Assembly: GCA_965247395.1 (NCBI GenBank) | Contig: OZ252012.1 | Location: 186,001-250,000, forward strand | DNA length: 64,000 nt | Origin: CAYRJD01 sp965247395 | GTDB taxonomy: Bacteria > Actinomycetota > Acidimicrobiia > Acidimicrobiales > Poriferisodalaceae | Direction: 5' to 3' | Shown here: piece after piece, positions 1-8,459 of the stretch | How positions within the stretch are numbered: position 1 is the stretch's first letter | How the letters are laid out: each line of letters starts with the position of its first letter | Program-made: the position numbers and the translations under genes | Notes under the pieces: generated by a model | Databases searched by the model: none | Seen by the model: the letters and a program-made list of their open reading frames with translations, nothing else | What the model was told of the DNA's origin: nothing

Positions 1-1379
1 TGACGGTTTTCGTGCCTAAGGCGTGCTCTTAGTTTGTTTATCCAAGCGGCCCAACCGTTTTTGCCACGGGGATTTTGAACTACCGACGCAAGCCCGATGG
101 CTGCAAGAACCGAGAGCAAAAACAAAAACACGGCTCGAAGGCGACCGATGCGGTTGCTACCAATCACCGGCAGCTGTTGCGCCAGCACCAACAACGGTCC
201 ACCGAAATAGACCAGCATCACCACGCCGGCGGTCATAAGCGCCAACGTCGGTATTAGCCAGCGTGGCAGTGCGCGCGGTCTGCGTCGCACAAATGCTGCG
301 GCCACCAACACCAAGGCACCTGCCCCTATGAAGGATTGAGTTTCGAAATAGTTGTGTTTCGATTCGGTGCGATCCAAATCGTAAGAACCGATCACGTTAG
401 GAACCGCAGTGGTTAAGAGTGCTCCGGTGGGCAGGCGATCCTGGCTGGTTTGTTGGCGATATTGCGTGTCGACCGTTTCAATTTGAGCGCTAAATGGCGC
501 CAGCTGCCAAGCGGCTAAACCAGCGCCGAGAACAGCCAATGTGCAGACCAGCGCAAGATTTAGTCCGGCCCTGCGGGTTTTAGTGCCAGCACTTTTAGTG
601 CCAGCACTTTTAGTGCCAACATCGCGGACCTTCGCGCCGGCGCTGGCTTTGCTGGCTACCTGACCGCTGGCTACCAGGCTGCGAGCGACTGTGTAGACAG
701 CTAAGGCGCCCAGCGCAAAGAAGGTGACCGCAGGAAATCCCGCCAGCAGTGCCATAGCCGTGATCACTGCAATAGCACCGGCGTAACGAGTCCGACGAGT
801 AGTGATCAATCCTTCAGCGGCCCAGAACAGCCATGGAATTAGTGCACCGATGTGGCTTTGTGGCCAGTTTGTCCAGAAGGTTTGAAATCCGTTAAAGGCG
901 TAGATCAGGCCACCGAACAAAGCGACCGCATAGCCAATGCTGAGTCGACGCAGGAACAGCACCATGCCGCTAACCGCCAGCGCCAGCTCAAGCAGTTTCC
1001 CTGCGACCGGAGCGTGTTCGTCTGCCAAAAAAAGAAATGGCAAGTTGAGTGGGTCGAATGGCCCCGTGTTTGGCACTGACCCGAGTGGCACTCCGCCGGA
1101 CGGGTAGGGGTTCCACTGAGCTAGGTCACCTTCGTTGGCGCGACCGAAGAACTGCGCATGCGCCGGAAACCCAGAATCAACTGGATCGGTGCCGGTGATT
1201 GGTGTGATCGCAAAGTCGGTCGGAACGGTTTCGCTCCACGGAGCGTGGTTGAACACGGTGTCCGACCGGATCAGGTACGTGCTGCCCCACAGGTTTGATC
1301 CAAGCGAAATAATCACGGTGGCAACGATGACTGCCAATACCGTGATGGCGGTCAGCCTGGCACGACGTGATTTATTCAA
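1..1379 (-). CDS. YfhO-like polytopic membrane protein, 3' end outside the window
   Basis: Reading the minus strand from a TTG at 1379 gives about 459 open codons that run off the window start. An in-frame TAG lies three codons upstream, which supports this start. The protein opens with a basic N-terminus and a hydrophobic segment (residues about 9-27), then an extracytoplasmic loop with Asp/His-containing stretches (TGTDPVDSGFPAHAQFF), then many hydrophobic segments. This is the layout of YfhO/GT-C type membrane glycosyltransferases, which use lipid-phosphate sugars outside the membrane; the exact substrate is unknown. A loop near residue 260 holds a short duplication (GTKSAGTKSAGTK) encoded by 15-bp DNA repeats. 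The next gene upstream on the same strand is accA3, 52 bp away. The C-terminal part is not visible. Confidence 0.75.
   Translation of the reverse strand, partial: MNKSRRARLTAITVLAVIVATVIISLGSNLWGSTYLIRSDTVFNHAPWSETVPTDFAITPITGTDPVDSGFPAHAQFFGRANEGDLAQWNPYPSGGVPLGSVPNTGPFDPLNLPFLFLADEHAPVAGKLLELALAVSGMVLFLRRLSIGYAVALFGGLIYAFNGFQTFWTNWPQSHIGALIPWLFWAAEGLITTRRTRYAGAIAVITAMALLAGFPAVTFFALGALAVYTVARSLVASGQVASKASAGAKVRDVGTKSAGTKSAGTKTRRAGLNLALVCTLAVLGAGLAAWQLAPFSAQIETVDTQYRQQTSQDRLPTGALLTTAVPNVIGSYDLDRTESKHNYFETQSFIGAGALVLVAAAFVRRRPRALPRWLIPTLALMTAGVVMLVYFGGPLLVLAQQLPVIGSNRIGRLRAVFLFLLSVLAAIGLASVVQNPRGKNGWAAWINKLRARLRHENR
578..620. repeat. 15-bp tandem repeat, 2.9 copies, in frame
   Basis: The unit ttttagtgccagcac occurs at 578-592 and 593-607, with a partial third copy to 620. 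It adds five-residue repeats (SAGTK) to a polar loop of the YfhO-like protein. The length is a multiple of three, so the frame is kept. Confidence 0.9.
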
Positions 1380-1431
1380 ATTGAGCTAGTTGCTTTTGAA
1401 ATGGTCTCAGCAGAGCGTGGGCTTAGCAGGG

Positions 1432-3207
1432 CTATTCGATGACGACCACCACATCGCCCGCTCCAACTGAGTCACCTGGTGAAACCTTGACTTCGGTTAC
1501 TTCTCCCGCCTTACCGGCGTTGATGTTGTTCTCCATCTTCATGGCTTCAAGCACGATTACCAGGTCGCTTGCTTCCACTGTGTCGCCCTTGCTCACCAGC
1601 ACTTTCACGACCGTTCCCTGCATAGGCACAGCCACGCGCCCAGAGCCAGCGCTGAGCTGTTCGGAGCCGCTCTTACGGCGAGGCTTGCGTGCGGTGGCAC
1701 CTTGGCTGGCGTTGCCAGCTGTTTCGGGCACCCAGGCGCTGACCTCAAAACGTTTGCCATTTACCTCGAGCACTGCATCTTTACGCACTCTGGATTCCTG
1801 GTCCGCAGCCGAGTCGTTTGCGGGGTTGAAATCGGCTGGCGTTGCGTTAGCTGAAGGTAAATCACTGAGGTCTAGATTTTCTTCAACCCACTTTGTGCTG
1901 TGTTCTCCGGCCCGGAATTCTGCGCTTGCTAATATTGCGCGATGAGCAGGCGCAGTAGTTGCTATGCCACTTACCTCCAGCTCGCTCAAGGAGCGCTCCA
2001 TGCGTGCGATAGCGGTCTCACGATCGGATCCCCACACGATCAGCTTGCCGATCAGGTTGTCGTAGTACTGGCTGACTGTGTCACCCGCCACATAGCCGCC
2101 GTCCCAACGCACGCCGAAGCCTTGAGGCACTGTCAGAGAAGTGATCGTGCCGGGAGAGGGAAGAAATTTTCCGTCGGTCGGATCCTCGGCATTGATACGT
2201 GCCTCAATCGCGTGGCCCGTGCTCAGAATGTCGGCCTGAGAGAACGACAGCGGCTCGCCTGAGGCCACCCGTAGCTGCTCGCGCACCAGGTCAAAGCCGG
2301 TAACCAGTTCTGTTACCGGATGCTCCACCTGCAGCCGAGTGTTCATCTCCAAGTAGTGAAATTCACCGTCTTGGAGTAAGAACTCAACCGTGCCAGCGTT
2401 GGTATAGCCGCAGCCTTTTGCTACGGCTACCGCTGCCTCTCCCATGGCTTGGCGAACGTCGTCGGCAAAATTTGGCGCTGGGCTTTCTTCAATTAGTTTT
2501 TGATGACGGCGCTGCGCCGAGCAGTCACGCTCACCAAGCCACACCGTGTTTCCGTGGTTGTCGGCGATCACCTGCATCTCTATGTGGCGCGGCCAGGTGA
2601 GGTATCGCTCCAGGTAGCACTCGTTGCGGCCAAAGAATGATTCGGCTTCACGTTGTGCCGACTCAAGCGCTGCGCTGGCTTCGCCAGGCTCGTTCACGAC
2701 CTTCATGCCGCGGCCGCCTCCACCGTAGGCAGCCTTGATTGCTACCGGATAACCAAATTCGGCACCGAAGCTGGTTACATCATCCGCACTTTTGATTACC
2801 TCCGTCGTGCCCGGCACGCCGCTTACTCCTGCGCTCTCGGCGGCTAGACGGGCTGAGATCTTGTTGCCCATTACTTCGATTGCGTCGGGTGGTGGTCCGA
2901 CGAAAGTTACGCCGCGCTCCGTGATAGAGCGGGCAAAGTCTGCGTTTTCGCTATAGAAGCCATAGCCAGGGTGGACCGCCTCGGCACCGCTTCGCTCTAT
3001 GGCATCAAGAATGGCTTCGGTATTCAAATACGACTCGGCGGCTGTTTGGCCGCCGAGTGCGTAGGCCTCATCGGCCATGCGTACGTGAGCGGCATTTCGG
3101 TCAAGTTCGCTATAGACAGCGACGGTCGTAATGCCAAGTTCCTTGCAGGTACGCATGACACGCACGGCGATCTCGCCTCGGTTGGCTACTAACAGCTTTT
3201 TGAACAC
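1432..3207 (-). CDS. accA3: Acetyl/propionyl-CoA carboxylase alpha chain (biotin carboxylase plus BCCP)
   Basis: 591 residues, the usual size of actinobacterial AccA3. The N-terminal biotin carboxylase domain starts FKKLLVANRGEIAVR. An ATP-grasp region follows with the glycine-rich loop AAYGGGGRGMKVV, then the biotin carboxylase C-terminal domain (about 335-445). After a charged, low-complexity linker, the biotinyl carrier domain occupies about 515-591 with the EAMKMENN motif; Lys about 557 is the biotin site. It carboxylates biotin with bicarbonate and ATP for a partner carboxyltransferase that is not in this window. The gene is divergent from birA, whose product would attach the biotin. The ATG at 3207 fits the family N-terminus exactly. 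Confidence 0.95.
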   Translation of the reverse strand: MFKKLLVANRGEIAVRVMRTCKELGITTVAVYSELDRNAAHVRMADEAYALGGQTAAESYLNTEAILDAIERSGAEAVHPGYGFYSENADFARSITERGVTFVGPPPDAIEVMGNKISARLAAESAGVSGVPGTTEVIKSADDVTSFGAEFGYPVAIKAAYGGGGRGMKVVNEPGEASAALESAQREAESFFGRNECYLERYLTWPRHIEMQVIADNHGNTVWLGERDCSAQRRHQKLIEESPAPNFADDVRQAMGEAAVAVAKGCGYTNAGTVEFLLQDGEFHYLEMNTRLQVEHPVTELVTGFDLVREQLRVASGEPLSFSQADILSTGHAIEARINAEDPTDGKFLPSPGTITSLTVPQGFGVRWDGGYVAGDTVSQYYDNLIGKLIVWGSDRETAIARMERSLSELEVSGIATTAPAHRAILASAEFRAGEHSTKWVEENLDLSDLPSANATPADFNPANDSAADQESRVRKDAVLEVNGKRFEVSAWVPETAGNASQGATARKPRRKSGSEQLSAGSGRVAVPMQGTVVKVLVSKGDTVEASDLVIVLEAMKMENNINAGKAGEVTEVKVSPGDSVGAGDVVVVIE

Positions 3208-3252
3208 ACGATTCCTTAGCGCTTCTGTCGTCAGTTGGCTTAGGCAAGAGAG

Positions 3253-4233
3253 ATGCTGCCACAGCTGAGCGTCTCAGCCACCTCAGCTTCATTTTGGCCC
3301 TATTTTTGTTGGGTGCCTGAAGTCTGGTTTGATTCCGTCCCCGCTACGCGCTTTGGGCGAGTGCGGTGGTTAGCGGAGGTTAGTTCTACTAACGCTGAGT
3401 TGATGGAACTTGCCCGCCAAGGCGCCGAAGAAGGGGAGGTGCTGATTGCGGATTATCAGTCGGCTGGCCGAGGACGACGCGGACGCACTTGGATAGCGCC
3501 ACCGGGCGCCGCACTGATGATGTCGGTGTTGCTGCGACCAGCCAGTTCCACAGACAAAGACACAGCCAAAAGCAAAGGCCAGTTGGCGCCAGCGCAAGCT
3601 TCTTTGGTGGTGTCCGCTTGGGCGTGCGCGGCAGCGCAAGCGTGTGAATCTGTGGTGGGAATTAGTCCCACACTGAAGTGGCCAAACGATCTTGTGGTGA
3701 CGGTGGACGAGCAAAGCGGCCAGCCAGAAAGCGGCGATACAGCCGGCCCCGTAACCAAAAAAATAGCGGGAATTCTCTCCGAATCTCTGATCTCCGATGG
3801 AGCGATCACAGCCCTAGTGATTGGTATGGGTTTGAATACGGGCTGGCAAGACATACCCGCAGAGCTGGCAGATGCAGCTACCAGTCTGAACATCTTGAGT
3901 GGCCACGACGTTGACAGAGCAGCGTTAGCGGCCAAGTTGCTCACAGGTTTCGAGCAGCGCTATGCAGATCTGTTGGGGGAGTCGAGCAGCCCTGTCGACA
4001 ACAGAGAGGACGACAACAGAGGGGGCATAGCTCAAATCCTTACCGAGGTTCGCCAGAGGTGTAGCACGCTTGGCTGTCGCGTTCGGGTGGAGCGTGAAAC
4101 CTCCGCTGGAGGCACGCTCTACGGCAATGCCGTTGATATCAACTCTGATGGGACACTGCTAGTGGTTGACGAGAGCGGCACACAACATCGCGTTAGTGCC
4201 GGTGAGGTCGTGCATTTGCGGCCAGCGGATTAG
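3253..4233 (+). CDS. birA: Biotin--[acetyl-CoA-carboxylase] ligase
   Basis: Catalytic core of the BPL/LplA family: SAGRGRRGRTW is the biotin/ATP loop, KWPND holds the catalytic lysine, and a C-terminal SH3-like domain ends in SAGEVVHLRP. There is no N-terminal DNA-binding domain, so it is a ligase only (class I type), not a repressor. The ATG at 3253 adds about 20 non-conserved residues. A GTG at 3313 is a realistic alternative start, because family homology begins about residue 33. It is divergent from accA3, its probable protein substrate. A variable insertion near residue 250 contains a 15-bp DNA duplication (the gacaacagag core twice). Confidence 0.93.
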   Translation: MLPQLSVSATSASFWPYFCWVPEVWFDSVPATRFGRVRWLAEVSSTNAELMELARQGAEEGEVLIADYQSAGRGRRGRTWIAPPGAALMMSVLLRPASSTDKDTAKSKGQLAPAQASLVVSAWACAAAQACESVVGISPTLKWPNDLVVTVDEQSGQPESGDTAGPVTKKIAGILSESLISDGAITALVIGMGLNTGWQDIPAELADAATSLNILSGHDVDRAALAAKLLTGFEQRYADLLGESSSPVDNREDDNRGGIAQILTEVRQRCSTLGCRVRVERETSAGGTLYGNAVDINSDGTLLVVDESGTQHRVSAGEVVHLRPAD

Positions 4234-4239
4234 ACCGCT

Positions 4240-4298
4240 GCCGTATTACCAACGCTGCGTATTATCAGCCCTGCCGTATTATCAGCCGTATTATCAAC
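4240..4298. repeat. Degenerate short direct repeats just after the birA stop
   Basis: Four copies of the core cgtattaYc start at 4242, 4258, 4275 and 4287, between the birA stop (4231-4233) and the probable GTG start of the permease (4304). Spacing is irregular (16, 17 and 12 bp). The repeats happen to be open in the permease frame, which is why an ATG at 4166 looks possible; the repeat-coded residues (PYYQ) are not expected in this family. Confidence 0.75.
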
Positions 4299-4303
4299 AG
4301 CGC

Positions 4304-5149
4304 GTGATCGACGTAACTGGCACCACTAGAGGCTTGGAGTTACGCCGCAAGGTTGGTGCCGTGCTGCGATATGTACCTCTCGTTGGCTATTTCGCACGCC
4401 GCGACCTGAAGACCGTTTATAAGCGCAGCGTTTTGGGTTGGGCATGGTCAATGCTGAATCCCTTATCCACCATCGTCGTCTACAGCTTTGTGTTTTCGAT
4501 TGTGTTCAAGGCCGTTCCACCGCCAGCGGCCAGTGGCACCACCAACTTCGCAGTGTTCTTGTTCAGCGGGCTGGTGGCCTGGACATTTTTCTCGTCGCTG
4601 GTGACTGGCGCAATGAATTGGCTGATGGAGATGGGTGACCTGCGTCGCAAGGTCTATTTTCCACCCGAGGCAGCCATGTTTGGTAGCGCCATTGCCGTGG
4701 CTGCTCAATCAGGTATTGAGGTGGCCGTCCTGATTGCGATCATGATCATCATCGCGAACGTGGGCTTTACCACCGTGTTGGTGATCCCGATATTGCTAAT
4801 GATCGGGCTGTTCGGCATCGGTCTTGGCTTAGCACTGTCGGTGATGAATACCAGCTTCCGTGATGTGCAGTACCTGGTCAGTATCGCTTTGCAAGCGCTG
4901 TTTTTCTTGACCCCAATCGTGTACCCAGCCGAGAGCGTGCCCGCAGACGCTTGGGGCGGCTGGCCGTTGCGGCTAGTTGACGCCAACCCGGTAAACCAGT
5001 TTGTCTCAGCCCTGAGAGAAGCCGTTTATCTGCTCGAGTGGCCCAGCCTTACTCGTTGGCTGACCATGCTGGTCTTGTCGCTAGGAACTTTTGGCCTTGG
5101 GTGGTGGTTCTTCGCACGCAACTCGATGCGCCTTAGTGAGGACCTATGA
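4304..5149 (+). CDS. ABC-2 type polysaccharide export permease (Wzm-like)
   Basis: About 281 residues from the GTG at 4304. An upstream ATG at 4166 would overlap birA and add repeat-coded sequence, so I reject it. Typical features of the Wzm/TagG group are present: an amphipathic N-terminus with the RDLKTVYKRSVLGWAWSMLNP motif, six predicted membrane segments, and a late region with FLTPIVYP and NPVNQF. Its product would form the membrane channel of an exporter for lipid-linked polysaccharide. The stop overlaps the start of the ATPase gene by 4 bp (ATGA), showing translational coupling. The exported glycan is probably made by the locus further downstream. Confidence 0.88.
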   Translation: MIDVTGTTRGLELRRKVGAVLRYVPLVGYFARRDLKTVYKRSVLGWAWSMLNPLSTIVVYSFVFSIVFKAVPPPAASGTTNFAVFLFSGLVAWTFFSSLVTGAMNWLMEMGDLRRKVYFPPEAAMFGSAIAVAAQSGIEVAVLIAIMIIIANVGFTTVLVIPILLMIGLFGIGLGLALSVMNTSFRDVQYLVSIALQALFFLTPIVYPAESVPADAWGGWPLRLVDANPVNQFVSALREAVYLLEWPSLTRWLTMLVLSLGTFGLGWWFFARNSMRLSEDL

Positions 5150-5943
5150 GTTCAACGAATTCAATTGAATCGGCAATTTCGCTGAAGAACGTTTCGAAGA
5201 CATATCTGATTCGCCGCGATCGAGCGCACTCACTAAAAGAAGCGGTAGTGCGCCGGCAGTATTGGCGAGAAGTGCTGGAGTTTGAAGCGTTGACCGATGT
5301 GTGCCTCGATATTCCTGCGGGGCAATTTTTTGGCATCATCGGCCATAATGGCTCTGGCAAGTCAACGCTGCTCAAGCTGATAGCCGGTATCCATAGTGCT
5401 ACTTCGGGCTGCATCAAGGTTCATGGTCGTCTGGCCGCGCTGCTGGAACTGGGTTCTGGCTTTCACCCCGAACTCAGTGGGCGCGACAATATTTATTTGA
5501 ATGCCGCGATCATGGGCCTGAAGCGCCGCCAAATTGATGAGGTCATCGAACCCATCATCGATTTTGCTGACATCGGGGATTTTGTAGACGCGCCCGTGAA
5601 GGTGTTGTCAAGCGGGATGTACGTTCGCCTGGGATTTGCGGTGTCGGTACATGTCAACGCAGATGTGTTGTTGCTCGACGAGGTCATTGCGGTGGGAGAT
5701 GAGGAGTTTCAGCGCAAATGCCTTGAACGGCTGGCCAAGCTGAAGGCAGCAGGAACCACCATTGTGCTGGTGTCCCACTCTCAGGCTTTAATCACTGAGC
5801 ACTGCGACTCGGCTGCTTGGTTAGATCACGGACGCTTACGTGCCACTGGACCGTCAAGCGAGGTGAGTGCGGCCTATATCGATTCGGTGAATCAAAACCA
5901 AGTGAATCAAGACCAAATGAACAAGGCGAACAATGCCCAATGA
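5146..5943 (+). CDS. Polysaccharide export ABC ATPase (Wzt-like)
   Basis: 265 residues. The Walker A is GHNGSGKST (about 66-74), the signature is LSSGM and the Walker B is VLLLDEV followed by the switch His in VSHS. The long N-terminal part with HSLKEAVVRRQYWREVLEFEAL before the nucleotide-binding core is typical of Wzt/TagH ATPases. No C-terminal carbohydrate-binding domain is present, so it should pair with the Wzm permease without substrate recognition through such a domain. The tail is a short Asn/Gln-rich stretch (NQNQVNQDQ) made by an imperfect 15-bp duplication. Its stop overlaps the next ATG by 11 bp. Confidence 0.92.
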   Translation: MSSTNSIESAISLKNVSKTYLIRRDRAHSLKEAVVRRQYWREVLEFEALTDVCLDIPAGQFFGIIGHNGSGKSTLLKLIAGIHSATSGCIKVHGRLAALLELGSGFHPELSGRDNIYLNAAIMGLKRRQIDEVIEPIIDFADIGDFVDAPVKVLSSGMYVRLGFAVSVHVNADVLLLDEVIAVGDEEFQRKCLERLAKLKAAGTTIVLVSHSQALITEHCDSAAWLDHGRLRATGPSSEVSAAYIDSVNQNQVNQDQMNKANNAQ

Positions 5944-7570
5944 GCTAGATCTTCAGAACTTCAGCATCGTTACAGCTGAGATGGCAGCGGCCAGTGCACC
6001 AGCAGCAGCGGGAGCTAGTGCACCTGCGGCGGCAAGAGCCAATCCGCCTGCGGCGGCAAGAGATCGCGCTGTGCGATCCGATGACTTAGAGCTGTCAGGA
6101 GTTGACGCAGAGTTCTTGGCAGCGGTCGGATTTAAGGGCGAAATAGCACAAACGCTGTTGCTGTCGCAGCACGAGTCAGCAGGTAAAGCACCAGCAAACA
6201 AAGCGGTCGCCATTGCCGTAGGCCTAGGTGATGAGAAGCTGCATGAAGCCTCTTTACGCAAGGCAGCTGCGGAGGTGTTTCGTTCCGCAAAGCGAACGGA
6301 ATCGCTCGTTAGTTCCTTAGCGGTTGAGGCGGCCGACGATGTTGGCTCAGCAAGAGCGGTATCCGCAGTTGTTGAGGGGATGATGCTGGCGTCCTACCGT
6401 TTTGACGAGTTCAAGGGTGACAGCGGCGGTGACGATAAGAGCGCTGAGACAAGTAGCGATCCGGTCACGCTGAATGAAATCTTCATAGTCGCTCCTGCAG
6501 ATCTTGATGTTGGCGAAGCCGAAGCGGCTCTGGCGCGTGCTGCTGCTGTGGCAAACGGAGTAGCCCTTGCGCGTGATTTGGTTAACCGTCCTGCGGGAAG
6601 CCTCACTCCCTCCCAACTTGCAGACGCGGCCGTACAAGCAGTACCAGCGGGCGTCACGACAGGCACTGCGGCAACTAGCGAGGCGCTTGGCGAAGTAACG
6701 GTCGAGGTGTGGGATAGAGCGCGCCTAGAAAAAGAACGCTGTGGTGGCCTGCTTGGCGTAAATGCCGGCTCAACCGAAGAGCCGCGCCTAGTGCAGATGA
6801 AATATTCTCCGCCTGCTCAACCTGGCTCAGATTCCGAAGAGTCTGTGCCCACGATTTATCTCGTCGGTAAAGGGATCACCTTTGATACGGGTGGCCTCAA
6901 CCTGAAGAGCTTTGAAGGCATGCAGTCGATGAAGACTGATATGGGCGGAGCGGCTGCCGTGATCGGTGCAATGTCTGCCATATCTCGCCTAGTTCCAAAC
7001 GTTCAGGTGGTAGGCATTTGCTGCTGTACCGACAATCAGCCCGGCCCCAACGCCACCAAACCCGGCGACGTCTTACGCATACGCAATGGCACCACGGTGG
7101 AGGTATTGAACACCGACGCGGAAGGTCGACTGGTGCTGGCCGACGGGCTATCCATCGCTGCGGAAGCGTCACCAAATCTGATCGTTGATGTGGCCACACT
7201 CACAGGGGCGTGCGTGGTGGCGTTAGGCGATCGTTACGCGGGTGTGATGAGTAACAGCGACTCGGCGGCTGAGCGGCTTATGGCCAGCGCCTCTTCTGCG
7301 GGTGAGAGCATGTGGCGACTACCACTGCCTGAGGTGTACCGAAGTGAGCTCGATTCCGATGTAGCCGATCTTCGAAACATCGGCAAAGGCCGCTATGCAG
7401 GTGCTTTGACAGCAGGCCTGTTTCTAAAGGAGTTTGTTGGCTCCAACGACTGGATTCACGTAGATATAGCAGGCCCGGTTACCACCGATAAGACAACCGG
7501 CGAATATGTCAGAGGAGCCACCGGCTTTGGCGTACGAACCCTTGTGGACCTTGTTCTCGGGTTTGATTAG
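5933..7570 (+). CDS. pepA: Leucyl aminopeptidase (M17 family)
   Basis: 545 residues. The C-terminal catalytic domain carries the M17 signatures: KGITFDTGGLNLK and DMGGAAAV (metal and substrate residues) and NTDAEGRLVLADGL (the family signature). It would be a cytoplasmic dinuclear-metal enzyme that removes N-terminal Leu and similar residues. The N-terminus holds an Ala/Pro-rich insertion (repeats of APAAAGAS and PAAAR type) that looks like local slippage, and the regulatory N-domain is poorly conserved. The start at 5933 overlaps the ATPase stop, so the gene is probably co-transcribed. The last 18 bp, with the stop codon, are duplicated exactly. Confidence 0.93.
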   Translation: MPNELDLQNFSIVTAEMAAASAPAAAGASAPAAARANPPAAARDRAVRSDDLELSGVDAEFLAAVGFKGEIAQTLLLSQHESAGKAPANKAVAIAVGLGDEKLHEASLRKAAAEVFRSAKRTESLVSSLAVEAADDVGSARAVSAVVEGMMLASYRFDEFKGDSGGDDKSAETSSDPVTLNEIFIVAPADLDVGEAEAALARAAAVANGVALARDLVNRPAGSLTPSQLADAAVQAVPAGVTTGTAATSEALGEVTVEVWDRARLEKERCGGLLGVNAGSTEEPRLVQMKYSPPAQPGSDSEESVPTIYLVGKGITFDTGGLNLKSFEGMQSMKTDMGGAAAVIGAMSAISRLVPNVQVVGICCCTDNQPGPNATKPGDVLRIRNGTTVEVLNTDAEGRLVLADGLSIAAEASPNLIVDVATLTGACVVALGDRYAGVMSNSDSAAERLMASASSAGESMWRLPLPEVYRSELDSDVADLRNIGKGRYAGALTAGLFLKEFVGSNDWIHVDIAGPVTTDKTTGEYVRGATGFGVRTLVDLVLGFD

Positions 7571-7588
7571 GTTCTCGGGTTTGATTAG
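7553..7588. repeat. Exact 18-bp tandem duplication containing the pepA stop codon
   Basis: The unit gttctcgggtttgattag occurs at 7553-7570 and 7571-7588. The first copy encodes the last residues and the TAG of pepA; the second lies after the stop and repeats the TAG in the same frame. Confidence 0.95.
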
Positions 7589-7600
7589 TGCCGGCTAGAT

Positions 7601-8284
7601 CTAGGTCTGCTCTGGAGCCTTTGGTTTCGATTTAGCGGCAGGATGACTTACCGAGTCAGCCCACGACCACGCAACAGATTTCTGTGAGGTCTCAAGACCA
7701 ACATTGAGCATCATCAATCTTTCAGCAGATTCATGAAGCCCGTGTCCCATGTCCAGGATGTCCCGAGCCAGTGAACGAGCCTGGCCATCATCAATCTCGT
7801 GACAGTCATGGGTGCGTGACCACATCACAATCTCTTCCCGCAGAGCCTTCGTCAGGCGGTTATGCAGGTGGTCCGGCATCGGCGGTATTGCTGTTCGCAC
7901 ATCCAGCACGCCAGTATCGATGCGGTTGGCCATTCCAAAGGTGCAGCAACGCTCAATGGTTCGCATCAACGCACTGTTTTTTCCACCTTTGTAACCGAGG
8001 CCTAATCGACGAGAGATCTCTGACACTTCAAGCACGACGCTTTGGTCATCGGTGGTAGTCGCAGCAAGCTCGCGGATGATGAGGCGTAAAAACAAGATTG
8101 CCGATGGGCCCAGCACACTCATCCAGAATCGCTCGACGTATACCGAGCGAGGATCGTGATAGCGATAGTCATGTCGCGGATCAAACATCGACCTAAACCG
8201 CACGAACTCCGGAATCGGATTCTGTTGTTTGGTAGAAGATTCACTCCTGTCAAAAACAGAAGCGTTTATTGGCGTGTTACTCAT
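7601..8284 (-). CDS. Conserved-looking protein of unknown function, possible winged-helix protein
   Basis: 227 residues from the ATG at 8284, chosen because a good ribosome site (aaggggtacta) lies just before it; an in-frame ATG at 8335 lacks one. I do not recognise the family. It is soluble with no signal or membrane segment. The middle (LEVSEISRRLGLGYKGGKNSALMRTIERCCTFGMANRI) reads like a winged helix-turn-helix with a following beta-wing, an inference from pattern only. A basic Lys/Pro tail ends the protein. It is convergent with pepA, alone in its operon, and preceded by a consensus-like promoter and an 80-nt leader, so it may be independently regulated. Confidence 0.8.
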   Translation of the reverse strand: MSNTPINASVFDRSESSTKQQNPIPEFVRFRSMFDPRHDYRYHDPRSVYVERFWMSVLGPSAILFLRLIIRELAATTTDDQSVVLEVSEISRRLGLGYKGGKNSALMRTIERCCTFGMANRIDTGVLDVRTAIPPMPDHLHNRLTKALREEIVMWSRTHDCHEIDDGQARSLARDILDMGHGLHESAERLMMLNVGLETSQKSVAWSWADSVSHPAAKSKPKAPEQT

Positions 8285-8371
8285 TAGTACCCCTTTTTTC
8301 GTAACCTCAATGAGATTTCTGATCGCCAGTACCACCGGTTGGCTAAATCAAAGAATTTTGTAATCGGTCGC

Positions 8372-8400
8372 AAAGTACGAAGAGAATTAAAATGTGTCAA
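8372..8400 (-). promoter_or_regulatory. Sigma70-type promoter for the unknown winged-helix-like gene
   Basis: On the minus strand a perfect TTGACA (8400-8395) is followed after exactly 17 bp by TACTTT (8377-8372). Transcription would start near 8365, leaving a leader of about 80 nt before the ATG at 8284, which has its own ribosome site. The surrounding 8320-8420 stretch is A+T-rich for this window. Confidence 0.55.
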
Positions 8401-8459
8401 GCGGAATTAAATAGCGGCATTTCATTACGCCAGCAACGCCGTCAGTAACCCCACCAATA

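Noticed and set aside
4166..4303. ATG at 4166 as start of the Wzm-like permease
   Set aside because: It would overlap birA by 68 bp and add residues coded by degenerate repeats. The GTG at 4304 fits the family start.
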